From: Onthophagus taurus
Taxonomy: Eukaryota; Arthropoda; Insecta; Coleoptera; Scarabaeidae
Direction of reading: 5' to 3'
Assembly: GCF_036711975.1 (NCBI RefSeq)
Contig: NC_091972.1
Coordinates: forward strand, 20,093,001-20,157,000
Length of the DNA: 64,000 nucleotides
The notes under the pieces are model-generated. The model did no database searches. It was not told the origin of the DNA and saw nothing but the letters and a program-made list of their open reading frames with translations. The position numbers and the translations under genes are program-made. Within the stretch, counting starts at the first letter, position 1, and the number at the start of each line of letters is the position of its first letter. Below, one piece after another: positions 55,658 through 64,000 of this stretch.

Positions 55658-56085
55658 TTATTTTCTAGGTTTTATCTCAACATAATAATCGCCATCGATT
55701 CTTAAATCTAAACTATCAGTACTCAATTTAATCGGTTCGTCGTTCATTGTGACCAATCTGTACTTCACCAACAATTGAAATATGAACGTTTTAATTTCCA
55801 TCATAGCAAGTCTCATTCCTATGCAACTCCTTGGTCCCACTCCAAACGGAATGAAAGTGTATGGATGTAAATGGTCCTTATTTTCGTCGCTGAAACGTTC
55901 TGGATCAAAAACGTACGGGTTCGAATAATATTTTGGGTCTCTCTGGATACCGGGTGCTGAGGCTTGAACTATATCACCCGGATTTAATACAATTCGTTTT
56001 TCTGATGGATTTATTGGCTCGATCACATAAGTTTTAGCACAAACTCGATCGCTCGCTAGTGCAGGTGGCCATAATCTTAAACTCT
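55658..56085 (-). CDS. Cytochrome P450, C-terminal exon only
   Basis: Complement(55658..56085), 141 residues plus a split codon, preceded by a TTTTTAG acceptor at 56086-56092. It encodes the K-helix (E)SLRLWPP (ExxR), then PERF motif FDPERFSDENK, and the haem loop FIPFGVGPRSCIGMRLA with the Cys ligand, ending EIKPRK and a stop. The motif set is that of insect clan 3 (CYP6/CYP9-like) membrane monooxygenases; these oxidise toxins and other small lipophilic compounds. No upstream P450 exon was found between 56093 and 64000, where transposons dominate. It is either the last exon of a gene with a very long intron or an orphan fragment. Confidence 0.88.
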
Positions 56086-56123
56086 CTAAAAATTAAAATA
56101 CGTTTAGATTATTTTAAGAATAC

Positions 56124-56300
56124 AGTAAAACCTCGATTTAACATGATTAATACGGAGCTATACAATAAGTATAATAAGCCCGTTATATGAACAATTTTAA
56201 ATTTGCGCTTTAAACTATTTGAATGAATAATTTTAATGCACACAAATTTGAACAGCTATCCACAAAGTTGTGTTCTTTATTAGATAGTTCTACTTTTAGA
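56124..56300. mobile_element. Possible pogo/Tigger-type end fragment
   Basis: After a TA the sequence CAGTAAAACCTCGATTTAAC resembles the ends of Tigger/pogo elements. No matching second end was found. Confidence 0.35.
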
Positions 56301-56329
56301 TCAATAAAATATGCAACAATGTAGCGTTG

Positions 56330-56684
56330 AATAGCAACTAAAGCTAGAACTAACACTAGACCTAGAACTAGAAACATTCGAAATTTAAAACTTTCTAGTT
56401 CTAGGTCTAGTGTTAGTACCAGTGATGAGTTCCGGTGATTCCAGTGAGCTATAATGTTGGTTCTAGTTTTACTTCAATGAAAAATATACAACAATTTAAA
56501 GCTGAATAACAACTAAAACAAGAACAAACACTAGCATTAGAACTAACACTAGACCTAGAACGAGAAATATTCGGATTTTGCTGTTTTAAGAAACATACCG
56601 CTAAACCCGAATATTTCTAGGTCTAGTGTTAGCCCTACTCTTACAACAATCTAACACTGAATAACAACTAAAACTAGAACTAAC
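56330..56684. repeat. CTAG-rich palindromic repeat cluster
   Basis: Modules of the form AACTAGAACTAACACTAGAC followed by its reverse complement around an ATTCG centre (near 56360, 56530 and 56600). The cluster continues at 57627-57720 after a hAT insertion. Related CTAG sequence forms the tail of the short element at 59397-59574. Confidence 0.7.
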
Positions 56685-57626
56685 CAAGGGCGTCGCCAAG
56701 GTGGCAGTTGCCTAAAATTATAAAGGAAGCTACTGCTGTTGCGGAGAAAGTCGGACTGGAGGAGGACATTACATCAATGCCGCGTATTATGGGGAAACAA
56801 CGTCATAGAAGCAATCATCCAGCAGAAAGCCCTTCAGAATACTGGAAGAGGTCTTTAGTAATACCATACTTGGATTCAATTATCACCTCCCTTGAAGTAC
56901 GTTTTGCTGAAGAAAACACGCAATCATTTGCATTATCTAAGTTACACCCTGCGCAGATGCAAAAGATGACAACTGAAAAATCTGAAACAAACTTGTGAAT
57001 CTATTGCCCAGTTTTATGATTTACCGAACATAAAGAATGAAATCGAACTTTGGCAGCAATTGTGGCACGATAGGCTTAATCTAACAAATCTTACACTTGT
57101 TGATGTCCTAAACGAAACAAATTCCTTCTTTCCCGAAACGGAAAAAGCATTGAAAATTTTGATCGCTTTACCATGCACGACCTGTACAGCAGAGCGATCC
57201 TTTAGCAGCCTCAGAAGACTAAAAACATGGCTAAGAAGCACCATGGCAGAAGATCGCCTTAATGGTCTGGCCATGATGAGTGTACACAGACCTATAATAA
57301 ATAAAAACCTTAATAATTTTAATGATAAAGTGGTTGAAAGTTTTGCAAAAAATCCCCGCAGGTTATGTTTTAATTAAATATTATTTTTGTTAAAATAAAT
57401 AATTATTACTGTGTTTAAAAGTATGATTTAGTTATTGTGCTGTCGAGGGCTTGTGAAGTTTTATACATTGTTATCAGAACCGTTCTTATTACAATCGTCA
57501 TCAAGGCAAAGACTTCCAAAGTGTAACGCTTCATGCTTTCGACTGTACCAGGCGTTCATATTTTTGATCCTCCATAATATTGCCCAATGCCCCCCCCCCC
57601 TTAGTCATAAGCTGGCGACGCCCTTG
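56685..57626 (+). mobile_element. hAT element (ZMYM1-like), internally deleted
   Basis: It starts CAAGGGCGTCGCCA and ends TGGCGACGCCCTTG, flanked by GAACTAAC at 56677-56684 and 57627-57634. The plus strand carries the C-terminal part of the transposase: RIMGKQRHRSNHPAESPSEY and YLDSIITSLEVRF at about 56780-56910, then after a frame change ALKILIALPCTTCTAERSFS and SLRRLKTWLRSTM at about 57150-57245, the hAT dimerisation region with the Glu of the AERSFS motif. The N-terminal core is deleted. It is inserted into the CTAG repeat cluster. Confidence 0.92.
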
Positions 57627-57720
57627 GAACTAACACTAGACCTAGAACTAGAAACATTCGGGTTATTTCTAGTTCCAGGTCTAGTGTTAGTTCTAGTTTT
57701 GCGAAAACGCCCTTCATTGG
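57627..57720. repeat. CTAG-rich palindromic repeat, continued
   Basis: Contains GAACTAACACTAGACCTAGA, then after ATTCGGGTT the inverted copy TTTCTAGTTCCAGGTCTAGT. Confidence 0.7.
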
Positions 57721-58019
57721 ACCCCACCCTGTTGTGGACTACAAAAAAGCCACCTAAAACAAATAATCAGCAGTTGGGTGGTCTCAAAGGTAACCTTACG
57801 CTGGAAAGAACTTCCAGATCACAGACAAGCAAAGAGTATGATAACTCCGTCGCAAAACAAAACCAAAGAGGTTTTATGCCTCAGCAAAACTTGAAAGAAT
57901 TGAAGGCGAATAAATCAAGTTTGACTAAATATGTTGAAACACAAATATTTGCAATGTTCTTATTGAGTAGCATTGCATATTGCTAAGATATGCAATATTA
58001 TAAGATATTTAGCTAGATA

Positions 58020-58362
58020 AAAACCATGTAAAAACTTCTAACTTGCATTTATTTATATAAAGTCGCACTAGTTTCGGGTTACCCCATCATCAGCGACAAA
58101 TGAAGCTATAATAGGTGTAGACTGAAAATCAAATGAAAGTAAAGCATTTTGCTATCTGATGGATAAACAAAATGAAGATAAAAGATGAAATAGGAATGGC
58201 GACGTTAAAAAGTGTGGAATGTTAAAACTTAGAAAAACGAGTAAATCTTTAAGATGTGTTGGTGGGATGAGATTTTTAGTCTCGCCTCATCTCATGCAAG
58301 TTAGAAGTTTTTAAATGGTTTTTATTTGATTATTAATCTTGCAACATGGATAACTCTTTCAA
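58020..58362 (-). mobile_element. Short non-autonomous element with 12-base target duplication and hammerhead-like core
   Basis: 343 bases flanked by TTTAGCTAGATA at 58008-58019 and 58363-58374. It has an internal inverted pair: AAAAACTTCTAACTTGCA near 58030 and TGCAAGTTAGAAGTTTTT near 58297. It contains a hammerhead-like core on the minus strand. No coding sequence. A long target duplication points to a retrotransposition-type mechanism (SINE, Penelope-like or retrozyme-like) rather than a cut-and-paste transposon. Confidence 0.75.
58062..58098 (-). ncRNA. Hammerhead-ribozyme-like motif
   Basis: Minus strand: GTCG, then CTGATGA (58087-58093), a stem TGGGGTAACCC, then GAAA (58072-58075) followed by CTAGTGCGAC. 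The CUGANGA and GAAA boxes and a 3-bp GGG/CCC stem II are present, and GUCGC can pair with GCGAC. The expected UH cleavage site is not clear (UG), so activity is doubtful. Confidence 0.4.
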
Positions 58363-59396
58363 TTTAGCTAGATATTGCTAAAATTAACAATATTCCTATG
58401 TCTGCTGACACAGGCTACACACTGCTATACAACAGTAAGCAGTTATTTAGCATTTCAAATGACCTGAAGTTACAACTAATTGAAAAATTGGAACATTCAC
58501 CATATTATGCCTCACAGTTAGATGAATCCACATATTTTTCAAGTAATACTATATTGATAGTATACGTAACATACATTAATTTTGAGTTGTCAAATTGGGC
58601 AACTATCGCATAAAAATATAGTAAAAACCCACTGCATTCTTCATCGTTAACAGTTGGTATCCAAGAATATAAATGAAGAATTATACACAGTTTTAGATCA
58701 CTGTGTGAAAATTGTGAATCATATTGGTAATAGCGCAGTTTGATCTCGAGTTTTACTACTAGATTCACATATGTTGGCTTTTGAAGGAGAAGATACTGAA
58801 AACATTTTTTGACGTAAGAACCGAAATAGAAATACTCTTAAATGACCAACATTCATCTACTAGCAGAGCGCTTCAAAAACAATGCATGGCTTGCAAAGGT
58901 TGCTTACCTTGCTGATATTTTTGTTATTTATTGCATTAACATTATCGATGTAAGGGCGCATGACTAAACTAATTACCTGCAACAAGAAAGTTGAATTTTT
59001 TATCAAAAAATTTAATATTTGAAGAGGTTGACTAGATACTGGGAGAATTTGATGTTATCTTCAAATCGAAAACAATTGTTAAATGCGGTTAGTACGACCA
59101 CAACTCTAAACGATTTCAAGAAGTAAAACCTTAAATTACAACAAGACTACAACACATTCTCTTTCTTAAAACTTGCTTAAGAGTAGATCTAAAACCAAAT
59201 TTTACAAAACACAAATACCAATCAAATATAACAAAAAAAAACACAAAAGATAATCAAGAAAACAATAAAAAACGGAATAACAAAACACTACATAAAAGTC
59301 AACAAGAATAATATCAAAATTTATTACTTATATTAAGAAATGACATTAAGATACCATTATATGGAAATCAAAGAAATGATAGATAACATTAAAATA

Positions 59397-59574
59397 TAAG
59401 TACGAAGGCTTTCACGGCCGGTGTGAATTAAACTAAAATTACTGGTTCGAAGTGAACCAGTTTCTGAAGAAGGTTGCAACATGGCATCCGAAACGTCAAA
59501 CCTTTTATTAAAAGACGCACGGCAAAACCCGAAAGTTTCTAGTGTTAGTTCTAGTTTTAGTTCTAATTTTATTT
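59397..59574 (+). mobile_element. Short non-autonomous element with 13-base target duplication and hammerhead core
   Basis: 178 bases flanked by TAACATTAAAATA at 59384-59396 and 59575-59587. It starts TAAGTACGAAGGCTTTCACG, contains a hammerhead-like core (59464-59497), and ends in a CTAG-rich tail (TTCTAGTGTTAGTTCTAG). It has no coding sequence and is inserted in a Penelope-like element. Confidence 0.8.
59452..59504 (+). ncRNA. Candidate hammerhead ribozyme (Penelope/retrozyme type)
   Basis: CTGAAGA (59464-59470) matches the CUGANGA box. Stem II AGGTTGC...GGCATCC pairs with one mismatch, then GAAAC and GTC (59490-59497). ACGU can form the short palindromic stem III used by dimeric hammerheads, with GUC as cleavage triplet. 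GUUU before the core can pair with AAAC after it (stem I). Penelope-like elements are known to carry such motifs. Confidence 0.6.
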
Positions 59575-60343
59575 TAACATTAAAATAATCCAAAGGACAA
59601 GAACAGCACGAGAATGAACAAATAAAATGAAGAAACTGAAGACACTGCGAGCCGATCAAATGACTCACCATCAAGAAGTATTACATTTAATCAACAAGAA
59701 ATAGAAATACTTAACAAAGGTCATAAATATGCCATACATACATCACCAAACTACAGAAAAACGGCAATAGAAATGGAAGCAATAATCAAAGACCATCAAC
59801 AAACACTAATAAGAGAAGAAACAAAAACAATAAGAAGAAGAGAAAGCGAAGGAAGACGAAACAGACAAAATAAGAAGAAAGAAACATAAAAACTATAAAG
59901 GATATAAAACGAAAAATGAAAGAAGAAGACATTATATGTACTAAAGGTCATAAAAAATGCAGGTATATTATTTATGTATAAGAAAGATTATCTAGAAAAG
60001 ACCCAAAAATTCCTTAATGAGAATGGATTCAAAATAAATAAAAAGAACCCCATAAATAAATTTCACAGTCACTTTAACAAAATTATAACAAAAGCTAAAA
60101 TAACACTAGAACAATTTAATATGAATCTCAAAAATGCCTCGTCTATACTTCCAAAACTCCACAAAGTAAGCCATCGATTCCAGCACTTATAAAATATCAA
60201 AATTTCTAATGAACATATTTAAGGATATTACTGATTTTAACCCAGTACATACAATAAAGAATTGTAATGAACTCATCACTTGGTTAAAAAACACATATAT
60301 CACAGAACAACATACAATACTTTCCTTTGACATTGTCAATCTA

Positions 60344-61371
60344 CAGTATGTCCCCGGATCGAGTTACAAAGAGGAAAAAAAATTTTATTACTGAATTTTC
60401 AAACTTATCTCAGCATAAATAATGCGTCGGATATATTCAAACCACTAAATCGCACGAATTTTATATTCTAATTATAAAAGTTAACTAATTATTCCCATTT
60501 TTATGTAAATATTGGACCTTTTTTCTAAACTAAAAATTTTTCAAAGTTTAATTTATGATATGTAACCATAGAAGAGTGATGTAAATCCAAATTCTACACT
60601 CTCTAGACGAAGTCAACATTTCAAAAATGTAAATGTGTGGTGTGCTATAAGCTATAACATATCACGGGGTAATTGGGCCATATTTCTTCGACGAAAATGT
60701 AAATCAACAGAAATACTTGGATATGTTACAAAATTATTTTAATGAACAACTTGATGAATTATCCTTAAATTTTATACGGTCAATGTACTTTCAGCGAGAC
60801 GGTTGCCTAGTTCACCATCATACATTGTGACCGAATGGTCTTATTTTATGACCAGCACATAGTCCTGATCTTACAATTATGGATTTTTATTTTTGGGGAC
60901 GATTGAAAAAAAATTGTTTACAGTGAACCACTACAAGGCAATGCAGAACTTTTAAAACCACTGACGGAAATTCGTAATTCTTTCAAAGAATTTAGAACTT
61001 GTCTTCAAATGTGTGCCGAATAGTTGATTTGTTCACTTACAAACTTACATAGTGTGTTATTACATACATTTAGATTTAAAATATTTTATTCAATTATTTA
61101 GCCATATTTTAATTTGATTTGTCCGTATATTTTTCACTAACATAAGTTGTAACTTTTATGGTTTCTATGATTACATATCATAAATTGAACTTGCAAATTT
61201 TTCAATTTAGAAAAAAGTCGAATTTTTACATAAAAATGGGAATAATTGGTTAACTTCTATAGCGATTTAGTGGTTTGAACATATCCGGCGCATTATTTAT
61301 GCTGAAATAAGTTTGAAAAATCAGTAACACAATTTTTTTTCCTCTTTGTAACTCGATCCGGGGACATACTG
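60344..61371 (+). mobile_element. Tc1/mariner element with long inverted repeats, deletion copy
   Basis: 1,028 bases starting CAGTATGTCCCCGGATCGAG and ending with its complement, bordered by TA at 60342-60343 and 61372-61373. The inverted repeats run imperfectly for over 200 bases (about 60344-60570 and 61155-61371). The plus strand at 60670-61020 keeps the C-terminal transposase: GPYFFDENVNQQKYLDMLQN, FQRDGCLVHHH with the second Asp, HSPDLTIMDFYFWGRLK with the third. One stop and loss of the N-terminal half are evident. Confidence 0.9.
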
Positions 61372-61808
61372 TATATACAAATATACCGACAAACGAGACA
61401 TTAGATATAATAAAGAACATCTTGAATGAAAAATTAAATAACCAAACAAACAGTATTTTCCAAATTTGCCTACAACAAAATTTCTGTACATTTAACATCT
61501 ACTATTATAATGAAGGCCTTCCCATGGGAACACCACTCAGTGGCTTAATTGCAGATATATTCTTAGATAAACTAGAGAGAGACAAAATAATTAACGACGA
61601 AAACCCATTTAATAAACATATTACCATAGTATATTACACTTTGGAAAAGATATGTCGATGACATATTCATAATTATTAACACGAAAAACAAAAATATCAT
61701 AAAGAATATTCACAACTACATCAACTACTCACTTCAAAAAAAAAATCCTCTTGTAGGGTAAGAAGAGGAAAAAGATAATAAAATAAACTTCCTAGACCTA
61801 ACAATTAA

Positions 61809-62524
61809 GGGTAGGCACACACGGTCGATTTTTAGTCGACCGTGTGTGTTTAGCACGATGGACATAAATGTATTAAGTTTAATGTAGGTACACACACAAC
61901 ACAACTGCAAATCAACTCGATTTTTTAATCAAAAGGAGTCGATGTGCACTTATGATTAAAAAGTTGTGCAACTATCGTACAACTGCGATAATGCCAAAGC
62001 TTCATATTGAAGCGCACACACAGTCGATAGTTGAGATGAGGTCTTTAGGAATTTAGGTTGCTCGCGCAAATTTAGTGAGAGTTGAAGTGTTTTCTCTAGT
62101 ATAACATAAATCAATTACTATTTTAGTTTCCCTCAATTATTTTATATACTATACTAAACACAGTGTGTTAATTAATTATCGTACCCAACGTCATCATTGC
62201 AAGTATACAACCAATATCACAGTGCAATACGCATCATACGCAAATCGCGTATTGCAATACCAATATTGTGATATTGGTTGCATACTTGCAATGATGAGGT
62301 AATTCAATTACATTATTTTAAAAATTTGAATTATTTCCCGGTATTATTCAATATTCAATTCAATATAAATACAAGTTGTTTCGAAATCGATATGTGTGTA
62401 CATACAACACGATTTATGAACAACTAAATAGTTTCGTCGGTTATAAATTGATAATTCATCGCGATTTCAAACCAATCCAACTAAACTGTTTCGTCGATGA
62501 ATAATCGACCGTGTGTACCTACCC
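61809..62524. mobile_element. PIF/Harbinger-type MITE with TAA duplication
   Basis: 716 bases, starting GGGTAGGCACACACGGTCGA and ending TCGACCGTGTGTACCTACCC, flanked by TAA at 61806-61808 and 62525-62527. Non-coding. It holds a strong internal hairpin (62191-62296). It interrupts the Penelope-like reading frame cleanly. Confidence 0.88.
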
Positions 62525-62970
62525 TAACACAACTGAAAATAACTTTCAATTTGACATTTATAGAAAACCTACACAGTCGGATACAGTAATACCATATCAC
62601 TCAATTCACGAATACTCGCAAAAAACAGCCTCATTTAAATCATACATCGAACGTGCACACTCGACAAATAGCCCAGATAGCTTGAAGAAAGAAATAGAAA
62701 CTATAAAACAAATAAGCAATAAGAACGATTTCCGAATAGAGCTAATTGACAAAATGATTAAAAAACAACAAAATAACAACAACCCCAAAAACCTTACTAC
62801 TTTAAACATAATCCAAGAAGAAAACCCTAAAATATATAGAAGTATAAAATATCAAGGCAACTTTTTTAAGAAACTGAAAAAATATTTAAAAAATACGACA
62901 AGCAACTAACAGCAAAATGCAATAATACAATAGGACAGCTCACTCATATATTCGTATATTAAACAACAAG

Positions 62971-63522
62971 TTTCGTAAGCACGCTTGAAATGCACGAATT
63001 CAAGTTGATAAACGAGTAGCGAAGCCACGAGTTTTTTAATGAATGAGTGCTTTAAGTCTTATGAAACGTGTTTTTTATGCTATTTTTTGTAATTCGCGTT
63101 TTTATACTTTTTTTTAACAAAAATAAAGTAAATTTTGGCAATGTAGGGAAATAGGTATGTAACAGTTGGTAACACTGGAACACTTGAAAATAGAAACTTT
63201 GAATTGACAATTAGAAACTGTCAAAACACAAAATATATTCACCTGAAAAAAATGTTTGATGTACACCTCCCAAAATAAGAGAAATTGCTCAATGTCCTCA
63301 TCATTGTGGACCTTATATTCGATGCTAAGAACGTGTTTAAACATCCATAGACAAAAATTGTTACATTGACAACTAGAAAAATTAATGACCCAATGTCACC
63401 AACTTGAACTGGTTCTATAAAATGTTACTAAAATCTCATTACAGCATCGGATGCTGTAAGGAGTCTCATTACAGCACCCGTTTGAGTACTGTTATAGCTT
63501 CCATTACCGTAGCGAATTACAA
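62971..63522. repeat. Dispersed repeat of about 550 bases, copy 2
   Basis: Inverted relative to 41171-41735, nearly identical. Begins TTTCGTAAGCACGCTTGAAA and ends ATTACCGTAGCGAATTAC. Inserted in the Penelope-like element. Confidence 0.75.
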
Positions 63523-63618
63523 AAATAAATTAAATAACAACGGAGTTTATAAACTCGAATGTGACACATGCAAGCCGACATATACAGGTATCCCGTATCT
63601 TCCGGATTAGAGTATTAT

Positions 63619-63876
63619 ACGGTTAAAGATACATTATTTTGAAGCGATTTTTCTAACAGCACGAGAACTGTTTAAAGTCGTCCAATAGCGATGCACAGAA
63701 AGAGAAATAAACACGTAAGAAACGAGTTTAGAACGGCACGGCTGACCGGCAATAGGTGGGACTGATTTACGATCTCGTATTGGACGACTTTAAACAGTTC
63801 CCGTGCGGTTATTATAAACATTTCGAAAAATTTTGATTACAAAAATCGCCTCAGAATAATGTATCCTTCAACCGTA
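63619..63876. mobile_element. Fold-back MITE
   Basis: About 258 bases with long inverted arms: TACGGTTAAAGATACATTAT at the left and ATAATGTATCCTTCAACCGT at the right, and inside them GAACTGTTTAAAGTCGTCCA against its complement. Possible TA flanks. Non-coding; it lies in the GIY-YIG part of the Penelope-like element. Confidence 0.7.
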
Positions 63877-64000
63877 TAATTCAACCGCACTAAAGACAAG
63901 AATAAAACAAACAAAACACGACCTCAGTCCAATTTCGGAAAACATCTAAAAGATAATGCATCCCATACATTTGACGAAAATGACAACGCTACGATAATAT

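Larger units (their letters stand above)
57721..59065 (+). mobile_element. hAT remnant (ZBED/SCAND3-like), split by a short element
   Basis: Decayed plus-strand pieces: FMPQQNLKELKANKSSLTKY near 57875 (N-terminal part), then KLEHSPYYASQLDESTYFSS near 58480-58540 (first catalytic Asp region), and HCILHR and AKVAYLADIF-like traces to about 58920. No ends or target duplication found. The element at 58020-58362 interrupts it. Confidence 0.6.
59066..64000 (+). mobile_element. Penelope-like element, full-length order but broken and heavily interrupted
   Basis: Plus-strand pieces in family order: SFLKTCLRVDLKPNFTKHKY (about 59160), a DYLEKTQKFLNENGF block (59980), ILPKLHKVSHRF (60140), EQHTILSFDIVNLQ (60306-60345), YYYNEGLPMGTPLSGLIADI (61500-61560), DIYRKPTQSDTVIPY (62551-62595), KYQGNFFKKLKKYLK (62850-62890), and the start of the GIY-YIG endonuclease NGVYKLECDTC (63540-63572), which continues past 63885 to the window end. 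Five younger insertions interrupt it: 59397-59574, 60344-61371, 61809-62524, 62971-63522 and 63619-63876. The right end lies outside the window. Confidence 0.85.

Noticed and set aside
57435-57986. 183-residue open frame on the plus strand
   Set aside because: It spans the end of one hAT, a CTAG repeat and the start of another hAT remnant; not one gene.
1-64000. tRNA, rRNA or other classical RNA genes
   Set aside because: No cloverleaf-type or rRNA sequence was recognised by eye; a covariance-model scan was not possible here.

Overview
The window looks like insect nuclear DNA: AT-rich, short GT-AG introns of about 50-65 bases, TATA-box promoters, AATAAA signals, many transposon families, and secreted chitin-binding type 2 (CBM14, peritrophin-A) proteins. 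A beetle is a reasonable guess, but nothing here proves the order. No tRNA, rRNA or CRISPR was seen.

Region 1 (about 1-24,900) is a tandem array of near-identical peritrophin-like genes. Each has a tiny first exon (ATG-AAA-G), a phase-1 intron, a signal peptide, one six-cysteine CBM14 domain, a Ser-run/acidic linker and a second, eight-cysteine CBM14-like domain. The repeating unit is a head-to-head pair, minus gene then plus gene. All five plus copies (starts at 1258, 5175, 9768, 17066, 24152) are intact. Of the minus copies only the first (107-790) is intact; three are pseudogenes (3127-3455, 7567-8045, 12627-13119), and before 24152 only a promoter-like trace is left. The units carry shared, older transposon debris (a hAT-like remnant and a Tc1/mariner copy) and younger insertions private to one unit: a TAA-flanked MITE, a piggyBac deletion copy, a complete hAT with an intact transposase, LINE and Penelope-like fragments, and a Transib nested in a LINE.

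Region 2 (about 25,100-54,800) holds a second, related family. A three-domain peritrophin (30194-31020) is followed by one long (31543-34235) and three shorter genes (35026-36202, 42921-43779, 52023-53097), each with a signal peptide, one CBM14 domain, an array of Glu-Pro and Ser-Glu-Lys repeats and a conserved tail FRFLPKFL. A segment of about 8-10 kb is present two and a half times. It carries a 5'-truncated copy of the long gene, a short gene on the minus strand, and LINE fragments. Copy 1 is split by a hAT, copy 2 by a Ty3/gypsy-type LTR element with nearly identical LTRs.

Region 3 (about 54,800-64,000) is transposon-dominated. It has one orphan 3' exon of a cytochrome P450, CTAG-rich palindromic repeats, two hAT remnants, and a Penelope-like element riddled with younger insertions. 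Two short elements, each flanked by a 12-13 base target duplication, carry hammerhead-ribozyme-like cores.

The host genes plausibly all make extracellular chitin-associated proteins, such as those of the gut peritrophic matrix. Clustered GATA-type sites near their TATA boxes would fit gut expression, but this is inference. The most unusual signals are the one-sided decay of the paired array, the repeat-length-variable Glu-Pro chitin-binding family with its conserved tail, the Transib with RSS-like ends, the complete hAT, and the short hammerhead-bearing elements.
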